A stretch of 64,000 bases of DNA from Streptomyces sp. APSN-46.1 (lineage in GTDB: Bacteria; Actinomycetota; Actinomycetes; Streptomycetales; Streptomycetaceae), in assembly GCF_022815725.1 (NCBI RefSeq), contig NZ_JALGRF010000010.1, forward strand, positions 156,159-220,158. Reading direction: 5' to 3'. The position numbers and the translations under genes are program-made. The notes beneath the pieces were generated by a model. It saw only the letters and a list, made by a program, of their open reading frames with translations, was not told the origin of the DNA and did no database searches. Shown here piece after piece: positions 1 through 9,140 of this stretch. Within the stretch, counting starts at the first letter, position 1. Every line of letters starts with the position of its first letter.

Positions 1-1452
1 CCACGCAGGCGCGGCCCCGGCACCGGGCTCGATCACCGTCCGGTGGAACTCGTGCCCGCGCAGCCGGGTGCCGACGGCGGCGAGCGCGCTGTCGGACACC
101 GCCACCGCCTCGCGGTAGCCGAGTGTGAGCCGCTCCGACATCCGCGCGTCGGCGTCGAGGACCCCGCACATGGGCTTGCCGTCCAGCGACCGGGCCAGGT
201 ACAGCAGCCCGGCGCACTCGGCGGCGACCGGGCCGCCGGCCGCGGCGAAGTCCGCGACGGCCTTGCGGAGCGGCTCGTTGGCGGACAGCTCGGGCGCGTA
301 CACCTCGGGGAACCCGCCGCCGATCACCAGGCCGGTGGTGCCGGGGGGGAGTGCCTCGTCCCTGAGGGGGTCGAAGGTGACGACGTCCGCCCCCGCGGCT
401 TGCAGCAGCTCCGTGTGCTCGGCGTACGAAAACGTGAACGCGGCCCCGCCCGCGACCGCGACCACCGGCCGTGGACCGGGGCTCCGCCCCAGACCCCGCG
501 CCTCAAACGCCGGCGAGGCTGGATTTGGCCGTGGACCGGGGCTCTGCCCCAGACCCCGCGCCTCGAACGCCGGCGAGGCTGGATTTGGCTGATGCAGGCC
601 TGAAGGTGCGCGCAGCGCAACCCGCCCGGCGGGGCTGGATTGCGCGGAGCGCAATTCAAGCCCCGCCGGCGATTGAGGCGCGGGGTTTGGGGCGGCGCCC
701 CAGCTGCGCGCCAGCGCAGTGGCCGGAGACCAGGCCTCGCAGGCCAACGCCGGGGCGGTCCGGGCCAGGGCCAGGAGGCCCTCCAGGTCGCAGCCGGCCC
801 GGACCTGGTCGGCCAGAGCGGCCACCGCCGCCAGCGCGTCGGCCCGCCGCTCGGCGACCGGCACCAACCCCAGGTGCCGCGACGGCGCGGCCACCTGCGG
901 AGCCCGCCGCAGGACGCCCAGTACCGGCGTCCCCGCCTCCTCCAGCGCCTCCCGCAGCATCGCCTCGTGCCGGTCGGACCCCACCTTGTTCAGGATCACC
1001 CCGCCCAGCCGCACCTGCGGATCGAAGGACGCGAAGCCGTGCACCAGCGCCGCCACCGACCGCGACTGCGACGAGGCGTCGACGACCAGCACCACCGGCG
1101 CCCGCAGCAACTTCGCCACCTGCGCCGTCGACGCCAGCTCACCCCGCCCCGCGGCACCGTCGTAGAGCCCCATGACGCCCTCGACCACCGCCAGGTCGCA
1201 CCCCGCCGCCCCGTGCGCGAACAGCGGAGCGACCAGCTCCGGCCCGCACATGAACGCGTCCAGGTTCCGCCCGGGCCGTCCCGTGGCCAGCGCGTGGTAG
1301 CCCGGGTCGATGTAGTCGGGCCCGGCCTTGTGCGGGGACACGGCGAGGCCGCGCTCCGAGAAGGCCGCCATCAGGCCCGTCGCGACGGTGGTCTTGCCGC
1401 TGCCGGAGGACGGCGCGGCGATGACCAGCCGCGGCACGTTCAGGGACGTCAC
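1..1452 (-). CDS. cobB: Cobyrinate a,c-diamide synthase, 3' end beyond window, with in-frame repeat insert
   Basis: CobB/CbiA amidates the a and c carboxylates of cobyrinic acid or its hydrogeno form, using glutamine and ATP. The GTG start at 1452 overlaps the end of cobO (GTGA). Residues 1-245 form the ATPase domain, with SSGSGKTT near residue 15 and KAGPDYIDPGYH near 42. From residue 326 the glutamine amidotransferase domain starts; it has ECAGLLY with the nucleophile cysteine and GHEFHR. Between them, residues ~250-325 are encoded by intergenic-type GC-rich repeats that stay in frame and contain no stop. I read the frame codon by codon through this stretch. The reading frame is still open at base 1, so the C-terminus is missing. 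The product should be about 75 residues longer than usual family members. It is last in the cobalamin operon. Confidence 0.93.
   Translation of the reverse strand, partial: MTSLNVPRLVIAAPSSGSGKTTVATGLMAAFSERGLAVSPHKAGPDYIDPGYHALATGRPGRNLDAFMCGPELVAPLFAHGAAGCDLAVVEGVMGLYDGAAGRGELASTAQVAKLLRAPVVLVVDASSQSRSVAALVHGFASFDPQVRLGGVILNKVGSDRHEAMLREALEEAGTPVLGVLRRAPQVAAPSRHLGLVPVAERRADALAAVAALADQVRAGCDLEGLLALARTAPALACEAWSPATALARSWGAAPNPAPQSPAGLELRSAQSSPAGRVALRAPSGLHQPNPASPAFEARGLGQSPGPRPNPASPAFEARGLGRSPGPRPVVAVAGGAAFTFSYAEHTELLQAAGADVVTFDPLRDEALPPGTTGLVIGGGFPEVYAPELSANEPLRKAVADFAAAGGPVAAECAGLLYLARSLDGKPMCGVLDADARMSERLTLGYREAVAVSDSALAAVGTRLRGHEFHRTVIEPGAGAAPAW
478..701. repeat. Cluster of three GC-rich dispersed repeats inside cobB
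   Basis: Two near-identical 60-bp units lie head to tail (478-527 and 538-587), each holding GGGGCTCCGCCCC or a one-base variant and then CGCCGGCGAGGCTGG. A third copy (about 634-701) is inverted. The same sequence family appears between genes at 4283-4465 and 56450-56503. Here it lies within the cobB reading frame and encodes two copies of a peptide beginning NPASPAFEARGLG. The length keeps the frame, so cobB is not broken. Confidence 0.9.
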
Positions 1453-2048
1453 CACTCGATACCCTTCTGACCCTTCTGGCCGGCGTCCATGGGGTGCTTG
1501 ACCTTGGTCATCTCGGTGACCAGATCCGCGAACTCCACCAGCTTCTCCGGCGCGTTGCGCCCCGTGATCACCACATGCTGCGTGCCGGGACGGTTCCGCA
1601 GCACCTCGATGACCTCGTCCACGTCGATCCAGCCCCAGTGCATCGGGTACGCGAACTCGTCCAGCACGTACAGCTTGTGCGTCTCGGCGGCCAGATCGCG
1701 CTTGACCTGCTCCCAGCCTTCCTTCGCCGCCTGCTCGTTGTCGAGCTGCGCGTCGCGCTGGACCCAGGACCAGCCCTCGCCCATCTTGTGCCAGACGACC
1801 GAGCCGCCCTCGCCGGAGGCGCCCAGCACCTTGAGCGCGTTCTCCTCGCCGACCTTCCACTTCGCCGACTTGACGAACTGGAACACCCCGATCGGCCAGC
1901 CCTGGTTCCACGCGCGCAGCGCCAGCCCGAAGGCCGCCGTCGACTTGCCCTTGCCCGGGCCGGTGTGCACGAAGACGAGCGGGCGGTTGCGGCGCTGGCG
2001 CGTCGTGAGTCCGTCGTCCGGAACGGTGGTCGGCTGTCCCTGCGGCAT
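1449..2048 (-). CDS. cobO: Cob(I)yrinic acid a,c-diamide adenosyltransferase
   Basis: This enzyme transfers the adenosyl group of ATP to cob(I)yrinic acid a,c-diamide (or cobalamin in salvage), forming the cobalt-carbon bond. The 199-residue protein has the family P-loop variant TGPGKGKST at residues 29-37, the segment GVFQFVKSAKWKVGEENAL, and YVLDEFAYPMHWGWI, which acts like a Walker B. Length matches the BtuR/CobO family. Its ATG at 2048 shares one base with the TAA of the chelatase gene upstream, and its stop overlaps the cobB start. Translation of the three genes is therefore probably coupled. Confidence 0.96.
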   Translation of the reverse strand: MPQGQPTTVPDDGLTTRQRRNRPLVFVHTGPGKGKSTAAFGLALRAWNQGWPIGVFQFVKSAKWKVGEENALKVLGASGEGGSVVWHKMGEGWSWVQRDAQLDNEQAAKEGWEQVKRDLAAETHKLYVLDEFAYPMHWGWIDVDEVIEVLRNRPGTQHVVITGRNAPEKLVEFADLVTEMTKVKHPMDAGQKGQKGIEW

Positions 2049-4186
2049 TACGCGGCCCTCCTGTTGGTGTGGGATGACTGAGATGTCACTGAGGTACGTA
2101 CGTTCTTCACGAGCCCGGCCAGCGAGTCCGCCCGCAGCCCGTCGAGGGTGACGGCGGGTCCGCCGAGGTCGGCGGCCAGCGCCCCGGCCAGCCCCAGCCG
2201 GACCGGCCCCGACTCGCAGTCCACGACCACCGAGGCGATCCCCTCGGCCGCGAGCAGCCGGGCGCCGCGGCCCGAGAGTTCCCGGGGGTCGCCGCCCAGG
2301 GCCCCGGCCGAGGTGGCCCTCCCGTCGGTGACGATCACGAGCAGCGGCCGGCGGCTCGGATCCCGGAGCCGCTCGATCCGCAGCACCTCGTGGGCCTTGA
2401 GCAGCCCCGCGGCCAGCGGGGTGCGCCCGCCCGTCGGCAGCCGCTCCAGCCGGGCCGCGGCGGCGTCGACGGAAGAGGTGGGCGGCAGAGCCAGCTCGGC
2501 GGTGGCCCCGCGGAAGGTGATCAGGCCGACCTTGTCCCGGCGCTGGTAGGCGTCCAGCAGCAGGGACAGGACCGCGCCCTTGACCGCGCCCATGCGCTGC
2601 CGGGCAGCCATCGAGCCGGAGGCGTCGACGACGAACAGTACGAGGTTCCCCTCGCGCCCTTCCCGGGTCGCCTGCCGGAGATCGTCCTTGCGGACCACCA
2701 GCCCGCGCCCGCTGCGCCCGCGCGCCTTCTGGTGCGGGGCGGCGGCGTGGACCGTGGCGGCGAGGTGCAGCTTCGTCAGCTGGCCGCGCGGGCGCCGGGC
2801 GCCGGTGGTGCGGCCGTGGGCGGTGCGGGCGCGCGAGCGGCGGCCGGCCGCGCCCTCGCCGAGGCCCGGCACGCTGAGCATCTTGGTCCGGAACGGCTCG
2901 GCGGCCCGTACGGCCGCCTGTTCGGCCCCGGCTCCGGCTCCGGCGCCATCGCCACCGGTCTCCTGGGCGGAGGGCTGCGGCTCGGGGGCCTCGGGGGCGT
3001 GCTCCGGCTGGTCGGCCCGGTCCGGCTGCTCGGATTGCTCGGACCGCTCGGACCCTTCCGGCGTACCGCCCTGCGGCGGAACTCCGCCGCCACCGCCGTC
3101 CCCGTCGGGACCGCCGTCATCCGGGCCCTCGGGCTCCGGCTCGGGCTCGTTGTCGGGCTCGTCGTCGGGTTCCTCGTCCGGGAACCGGTCCAGGATCTCG
3201 TCCAGCTTGTCCTCGTCCAGCCCGGGCGCGTCGAACGGGTTGCGGCGCCGCCGGTGGGGGAGCGCCAGCAGGGCGGCCCGCCGGACGTCCTCCTTCCGGA
3301 CATCGGTCCGCCCGGCCCAGGCGGCCAGCGCGGTCGCGGTCCGGGCCATCACGATGTCGGCCCGCATCCCGTCCACCTCGAAGCCGGCACAGGTCGCCGC
3401 GATCTGCATCAGGGCGGTGTCGCCGAGGGAGACCTGCGGGAGCAGGGCCCGCGCGGCCACCACGCGGGCGCGTACGTCGTGCTCGTCCCCGGCCCACCGG
3501 GTCGCGAAGCCCGCGGGATCGTCCTCGTAGGCGAGACGGCGGCGCACCACCTCGACGCGCTGCGCGGGCTCGCGGGAGGCGGCGACCTCCACCGTGAGCC
3601 CGAACCGGTCGAGGAGCTGCGGGCGGAGCTCGCCCTCCTCGGGGTTCATGGTGCCGACGAGGAGGAACCGGGCGGCGTGCCGGACGGAGACGCCCTCGCG
3701 TTCGACGTAGGAGGCGCCCATCGCGGCGGCATCGAGGAGCAGGTCGATGAGGTGGTCGTGGAGGAGGTTGACCTCGTCGACGTAGAGAATCCCGCGGTGC
3801 GCGTCGGCGAGCAGGCCGGGCTCGAAGGCCTTGACGCCTTCGGCGAGGGCCCGCTCGATGTCGAGGGCGCCGACCAGGCGGTCCTCGGAGGCACCGACGG
3901 GCAGCTCCACCATCCGCGCGGGGCGCACGGAACCGGGCCCGGGCCCGTGCGGGCCGTCGGGGCAGGCGGGGTCGGGCGCGGCCGGGGCGCAGCTGAACCG
4001 GCAGCCGGGTACGACGTCCACCTGAGGCAGCAGCGCGGACAGCGCGCGGACGGCGGTGGACTTGGCGGTCCCCTTCTCGCCGCGCACGAGCACACCGCCG
4101 ACCGCCGGGCTCACGGCGTTCAGCAGGAGCGCCAGCCGCAGATCGGTCTGGCCGACCAGTGCGGTGAACGGGTAGGGCGTGCTCAT
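2048..4186 (-). CDS. Putative magnesium/cobalt chelatase, fused ChlI-ChlD type
   Basis: A 712-residue fusion of an AAA+ motor (ChlI/BchI-like) and a von Willebrand A domain (ChlD/BchD-like). Walker A GEKGTAKST is at 36-44 and Walker B GILYVDEV at ~132-139. A long acidic and Pro/Gly-rich linker lies at ~335-480, and the MIDAS motif DASGS is at 521-525. Such proteins energise metal insertion into tetrapyrroles. Its place in a cobalamin operon suggests cobalt, probably with a large CobN subunit encoded elsewhere; that partner is not in the window. I chose ATG 4186 because AAGGAG lies just upstream. The open frame extends to 4543, but that part only translates the intergenic repeat. Confidence 0.9.
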   Translation of the reverse strand: MSTPYPFTALVGQTDLRLALLLNAVSPAVGGVLVRGEKGTAKSTAVRALSALLPQVDVVPGCRFSCAPAAPDPACPDGPHGPGPGSVRPARMVELPVGASEDRLVGALDIERALAEGVKAFEPGLLADAHRGILYVDEVNLLHDHLIDLLLDAAAMGASYVEREGVSVRHAARFLLVGTMNPEEGELRPQLLDRFGLTVEVAASREPAQRVEVVRRRLAYEDDPAGFATRWAGDEHDVRARVVAARALLPQVSLGDTALMQIAATCAGFEVDGMRADIVMARTATALAAWAGRTDVRKEDVRRAALLALPHRRRRNPFDAPGLDEDKLDEILDRFPDEEPDDEPDNEPEPEPEGPDDGGPDGDGGGGGVPPQGGTPEGSERSEQSEQPDRADQPEHAPEAPEPQPSAQETGGDGAGAGAGAEQAAVRAAEPFRTKMLSVPGLGEGAAGRRSRARTAHGRTTGARRPRGQLTKLHLAATVHAAAPHQKARGRSGRGLVVRKDDLRQATREGREGNLVLFVVDASGSMAARQRMGAVKGAVLSLLLDAYQRRDKVGLITFRGATAELALPPTSSVDAAAARLERLPTGGRTPLAAGLLKAHEVLRIERLRDPSRRPLLVIVTDGRATSAGALGGDPRELSGRGARLLAAEGIASVVVDCESGPVRLGLAGALAADLGGPAVTLDGLRADSLAGLVKNVRTSVTSQSSHTNRRAA

Positions 4187-4282
4187 GCGTTGCTCACTCC
4201 TTCGAACGTGCGGATCCTGGGCGGGGCCTGGCCGGGTGTTCTGCCGGGGCCGCTGCGCGTGCCCGCGTGCGCCGCCGCCGCT

Positions 4283-4465
4283 GGGGCTCCGCCCCAGACC
4301 CCGCGCCTCAATCGCCGGCGAGGCTGGAGGTGGCCGATGCCGTCCGCCTGGCGCGGCTGGATTGCCCGCAGGGCAATTCCAGCCCCGCCGGCGTTTGAGG
4401 CGCTGGGGGTACCCCCAGCGGTAGCTGGGGGAGGGTTCGGGGGCAGAGCCCCCGACAGCGGCGCC
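4283..4465. repeat. Dispersed GC-rich repeat pair in the cobQ-chelatase gap
   Basis: The 307-base gap between cobQ and the chelatase gene is mostly repeat. One copy of the GGGGCTCCGCCCC unit runs from 4283 to about 4328. An inverted copy runs from about 4352 onward and joins a hairpin element at 4401-4434 (GCTGGGGGTACCCCCAGC, then GGTAGCTGGGGGAG). A related hairpin element occurs at 48281-48313. The repeats could form long stem-loops in the operon mRNA; any role is unknown. Confidence 0.8.
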
Positions 4466-4493
4466 GCACCGCAGCCCCGCAGGGCCAGGGCCG

Positions 4494-6014
4494 TCACGGC
4501 GCGCCCGGGGGGAGGAACGGGAGGCCCGCCGGGGCACCGGCATCGATCAGCCGCAGCAGCGCATCCGTGTCCGCGTGCTCCTCGATCAGGTCGCCCAGCA
4601 GGTCCAGCTGCTCCTCCCGGAGGGAGGAGAACGACGTGTCCGGGGCCGGGACGAACCGGCGGCCCGCCGCAGCGGCCACCTCCCCCAGGAACGCCCGGCG
4701 GAAGCCGTCCGACTCCAGCGAGCCGTGCCAGTGGGTGCCCCACACCGACCCGACCCGGCAGCCGTCCAGGAAGGGCTCCCCGCCCAGGACTTCGGCCACC
4801 CCGTGGTGGATCTCGTAGCCCTCGACCGGCTCGCCCAGCGCCGAGCCCACCGGCCGGGCCAGGGTCTTCTCCGCGGCGAAGCGGACCCGCACCGGCAGCA
4901 GCCCGAGGCCGGAGACGGACCCCGCCCGGGACTCGACCTCGTCCTCGATGTGCTCGCCCAGCACCTGGAACCCGCCGCAGATGCCCAGTACCGGCCGGCC
5001 CTCCGCCGCCCGCCGGGCCAGCGCGTCGGCCAGCCCGCGCTCGCGCAGCCACTCCAGCGCCTTCACCGTGCCCCGCGTACCGGGTACGACGACGAGGTCC
5101 GCGTCGGCCAGCTCCTCCGCCCGGTCCACGAAGCGCACCACGACCCCCGGCTCCGCCGCGAGCGCGTCCACGTCCGTGAAGTTCGACATCAGCGGTACCG
5201 CGCACACCGCGACCCGCAGCACGTCCTCGCCGAGCGGCGGAGCCACCACCGACTCCCGCACCGCGCCGCGCAGGGACACTCTCAGGCCGTCCTCCTCGTC
5301 GATGCCCAGCCCGTGCTGGAAGGGGAGCACCCCGTAGGTGGCCCGCCCCGTCAGCCCGCGCAGCATCTCCATGCCGGGTTCCAGCAGCGTGACGTCCCCC
5401 CGGAACTTGTTCACCAGGTACCCGGCGATCAGCTCCTGGTCCTCCGGCGCCAGCAGCGCCGTCGTCCCGAAGAACGACGCGAAGACCCCGCCGCGGTCGA
5501 TGTCCCCGACCACGACCACCGGGAAGCGCGCGGCCCGCGCGATCCCCATGTTCACGATGTCCGTCCGCCGCAGGTTGATCTCGGCCGGACTGCCCGCCCC
5601 CTCGCAGATCACGGCGTCATACGTGCCCCGCAGCTGCTCCAGGCAGTCCGTGACGACGCCGAGCAACTGCTCCTGCCTGCCCCCGTGGTAGCCGCGGGCG
5701 CTCATCTCGCCCACCGGCTTGCCCAGCAGCACCACCTGGCTGCTGCGGTCACTGCCGGGCTTCAGCAGCACCGGGTTCATGAGCGCCGTCGGCTCCACGC
5801 ACGCGGCCTGCGCCTGCATCGCCTGGGCCCGCCCGATCTCCGCGCCCTCGCGCGTCACGAACGAGTTCAGCGACATGTTCTGCGCCTTGAACGGCGCCAC
5901 CTTCACGCCCTGCCGGGCCAGCCAGCGGCAGATGCCGGCCGTGACCACGCTCTTGCCCGCGTCCGATGTCGTGCCGGCGACGAGGAGTCCGCCGCCCAGC
6001 TTCGCGCCGCTCAT
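4494..6014 (-). CDS. cobQ: Cobyric acid synthase
   Basis: CobQ/CbiP amidates adenosylcobyrinic acid a,c-diamide at carboxylates b, d, e and g. The 506-residue protein has the N-terminal ATPase motif GTTSDAGKS (residues 14-22), KAQNMSLNSFVT, and CEGAGSPAEINL. The C-terminal glutamine amidotransferase domain has the nucleophile Cys346 in GICGGFQVLG and histidines in YEIHHG and THWHGSLE. The ATG at 6014 overlaps the cobD stop by four bases (ATGA), and a GGGAGGGGA-like ribosome site precedes it. All catalytic motifs are present and the length is typical. Confidence 0.97.
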   Translation of the reverse strand: MSGAKLGGGLLVAGTTSDAGKSVVTAGICRWLARQGVKVAPFKAQNMSLNSFVTREGAEIGRAQAMQAQAACVEPTALMNPVLLKPGSDRSSQVVLLGKPVGEMSARGYHGGRQEQLLGVVTDCLEQLRGTYDAVICEGAGSPAEINLRRTDIVNMGIARAARFPVVVVGDIDRGGVFASFFGTTALLAPEDQELIAGYLVNKFRGDVTLLEPGMEMLRGLTGRATYGVLPFQHGLGIDEEDGLRVSLRGAVRESVVAPPLGEDVLRVAVCAVPLMSNFTDVDALAAEPGVVVRFVDRAEELADADLVVVPGTRGTVKALEWLRERGLADALARRAAEGRPVLGICGGFQVLGEHIEDEVESRAGSVSGLGLLPVRVRFAAEKTLARPVGSALGEPVEGYEIHHGVAEVLGGEPFLDGCRVGSVWGTHWHGSLESDGFRRAFLGEVAAAAGRRFVPAPDTSFSSLREEQLDLLGDLIEEHADTDALLRLIDAGAPAGLPFLPPGAP

Positions 6015-7006
6015 GCGCGTCCCCTCCCAGACCGAGTCCCGGACCGACTTCCCGACCGGCTCCCGGACCAACGCGACACCGCACACCGCAGTGCCACACA
6101 CGTGCCCAGCGCCAGCCACGTCACCTGCCGCGACAGCCGTACCGCCCGCTCGATGTCCGCGACCTCCACCGGCCGCCCCGCCTCGCCGTTCAGGACGGCC
6201 CGGTGCTCGACCCGGCCCCCGTACGCCAGCGTTCCGCCCAGCCGGACGCCGAGCGCCCCGGCGAACGAGGCCTCCACCGGCCCGGCGTTGGGGCTCGGGT
6301 GCTCGGCGGCGTCCGCGCGCCAGGCCCGTACGGCCCCCCGCCGGTCGGGGCCGGCCAGTACGGCGGCGAGGGCGGTCAGCCGGGCCCCCGGCCAGCCGGC
6401 GAGATCGTCGAGCCGGGCCGAGGCCCAGCCGTAGCGCAGGTAGCGGGGGGACTTGTGGCCCACCATCGCGTCCAGGGTGTTCACGGCGCGGAAGGCCAGC
6501 AGTCCGGGCACGCCGGCCGCGGCGCCCCACACCAGGGCGCCGACCACCGCGTCGGAGGTGTTCTCGGCGACGGACTCCACCACCGCGCGGGCCATCTGCT
6601 GCTCGTCCAGGGCCTGCGGATCGCGCCCGCACAGGTGCGGCAGCCGCTCCCGGGCCACCTCGGCGTCCCCCGCGGCCAGCGCCCCGCCGATGGCCCGGGC
6701 CTCGCGGCCCAGCGAGGTACCTCCCACGACGGCCCAGGTGGCGGCGGCGGTGAGGGCGATCCGGGCCACCGCGGGCCGGGAGCGCACGGCGCGGGCGCCC
6801 AGCGCGCCGACGGCGGCAGCGCCCCCGGCGCACAGCAGGGTGTGGACGGCGCCCCGGGCGCGGTCGTCGCGCCACAGGGCGCGCTCGACGGCGGCGGCGG
6901 CTCGTCCGAAGGCGGCCACGGGGTGCCCTCGGCGCGGATCACCGAGGATCCGGTCGCCGATCAGGCCCGCCGCGGCGCCGTACGCGTAGACGCGATCGGC
7001 ACGCAT
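6011..7006 (-). CDS. cobD: Adenosylcobinamide-phosphate synthase (CobD/CbiB)
   Basis: This integral membrane enzyme attaches aminopropanol or its phosphate to adenosylcobyric acid. The 331-residue product has several hydrophobic segments and the family signatures GDRILGDPRRGHPVAAFGR (~17-35), ESVAENTSDAVVGAL, NTLDAMVGHKSPRYLRYGWASARLDD and EHPSPNAGPVEASFAGALGVRLGG. ATG 7006 lies just after the riboswitch, with a weak GAGGA site 15-20 bases upstream. It is the first gene of the cobalamin operon. The C-terminal tail after ~315 is a Ser/Arg/Gly-rich run that looks dispensable. Confidence 0.95.
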   Translation of the reverse strand: MRADRVYAYGAAAGLIGDRILGDPRRGHPVAAFGRAAAAVERALWRDDRARGAVHTLLCAGGAAAVGALGARAVRSRPAVARIALTAAATWAVVGGTSLGREARAIGGALAAGDAEVARERLPHLCGRDPQALDEQQMARAVVESVAENTSDAVVGALVWGAAAGVPGLLAFRAVNTLDAMVGHKSPRYLRYGWASARLDDLAGWPGARLTALAAVLAGPDRRGAVRAWRADAAEHPSPNAGPVEASFAGALGVRLGGTLAYGGRVEHRAVLNGEAGRPVEVADIERAVRLSRQVTWLALGTCVALRCAVSRWSGSRSGSRSGTRSGRGRA

Positions 7007-7044
7007 GGTGGCAGGTATGTCCTCACTCAGGGTCCGCGCCCTGG

Positions 7045-7195
7045 TTCGACGTGTCCGGCGGCGAGAGTTCCTGGCTCCCGGGGGCCCACGCGCCGCGTGC
7101 GCTCCCCGGTGACAGTGGCGGGACCGCGCCGGATTCGCACCGGACTTCCTCTCCATGCCGCCGTATTGGCTCGGGCAGTCCACCACGCGCTGCGA
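7045..7195 (-). promoter_or_regulatory. Cobalamin (B12) riboswitch
   Basis: Read on the minus strand, the leader of cobD contains the conserved aptamer segments AAGTCCGGTGCGAATCCGGC (about 7147-7128), GCGGTCCCGCCACTGT (7112-7119 for the ACTGT part), and the B12-box-like GGAGCCAGGAAC near 7080-7069. The hairpin CAGGG/CCCTG at 7029-7044 then sits next to the start region and could mask translation when B12 is bound. A possible -35 TTGACG is at 7206-7201. The family normally shuts down biosynthesis genes when cobalamin is plentiful. Confidence 0.93.
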
Positions 7196-7237
7196 ACGCC
7201 CGTCAACTCGCAGTTGACCTGCGCCGGGGCACGCGAA

Positions 7238-7265
7238 AGCTCCCCCCGGCGAACCGGAGGGAGCT
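7238..7265 (-). terminator. Hairpin terminator after the pit operon
   Basis: Twelve-base arms AGCTCCCCCCGG / CCGGAGGGAGCT with one mismatch enclose a CGAA loop, and the minus strand continues with TTTCG. The hairpin lies just after the stop of the small membrane protein. A separate palindrome GTCAACT-CGC-AGTTGAC at 7202-7218 overlaps the putative -35 region of the riboswitch promoter and could be an operator. Confidence 0.6.
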
Positions 7266-7280
7266 GTCGTGCGGGCTGTG

Positions 7281-7502
7281 TTAAGCGACGATCAGATAGA
7301 TCCCGTACGTCACGGCCGCCGCGCAGAGCGCGAAGCAGGCGTACGCGCCGCTGCGGGCCAGGGTGGCGGCCCCGCCCTGCTCGGTGGCGGCCTCGTGCTT
7401 GGAGAGGCCCACCAGGCCCAGGGTGAACAGGGCCACGAGGGCGACGGTGGCGGAGAGGCTGACCCCGAAGACGGAGCCGAGTGCTTCCCAGTCGATCTTC
7501 AT
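7281..7502 (-). CDS. Small membrane protein downstream of PiT transporter
   Basis: A 73-residue protein with two predicted membrane helices (about residues 12-34 and 52-72) joined by a polar loop, GLSKHEAATEQGGAATLARSG. It starts 28 bases after the phosphate transporter gene and is probably on the same transcript. I recall a conserved small protein at this place in other streptomycetes, but I know of no function. The pairing suggests an accessory or regulatory subunit of the transporter. It may stand in for the DUF47 partner often encoded beside pit genes elsewhere, which is absent here. Confidence 0.82.
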   Translation of the reverse strand: MKIDWEALGSVFGVSLSATVALVALFTLGLVGLSKHEAATEQGGAATLARSGAYACFALCAAAVTYGIYLIVA

Positions 7503-7530
7503 ACTGCGGATTCCTCTGTCGTTCTCGGGG

Positions 7531-8799
<1,269 letters not shown>

Positions 8800-8846
8800 T
8801 TACCCAGGCTTCTGTTTGACGTCAGTGGCAGGCCGACCGTAGGCAA

Positions 8847-8868
8847 CCTGGGTGAACGGAAGGTGAAC
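8847..8868 (-). promoter_or_regulatory. PHO box (PhoP binding site)
   Basis: On the minus strand two adjacent 11-base units read GTTCACCTTCC and GTTCACCCAGG. This matches the Streptomyces PhoP direct-repeat unit, with the invariant GTTCACC core in both copies. The site lies 48-69 bases upstream of the pit start, the usual place for activation under phosphate limitation. Confidence 0.88.
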
Positions 8869-9140
8869 TGAGGAGGTCGGAGCGGTGGAGCACCCTGCCC
8901 CGCGATCGAGACCTTCGTCCTGATTCCATCGTGGATACATCGATTAATGCACGTCAAAGCCGGGTGAATGAACCGATCCGTCGCGGACTTCCGGGGGAAC
9001 CCGGGCCCGCGCGGGGCGCTCGAAGAGACCTAGATCACTCCTCGCGCCGCCCGTTCCGATCCACGTGGCCTCTCCTTCCGGTCCCCGTTCCGCTTCCCGT
9101 TCCGGTTCTCGTTCCGGTCTCGGCGGACGGAACTGCTCCG

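Noticed and set aside
478..600. CRISPR array
   Set aside because: The two 60-base units are adjacent, have no unique spacers, lie in a gene, and no cas gene is present.
478..701. Repeat insertion breaking cobB into a pseudogene
   Set aside because: The codons were followed through the whole insert on the minus strand; there is no stop or frameshift, and both flanking domains are in the same frame.
4187..4543. N-terminal extension of the chelatase up to base 4543
   Set aside because: The extension only translates the dispersed repeat and part of cobQ's end; AAGGAG sits before ATG 4186, where homology begins.
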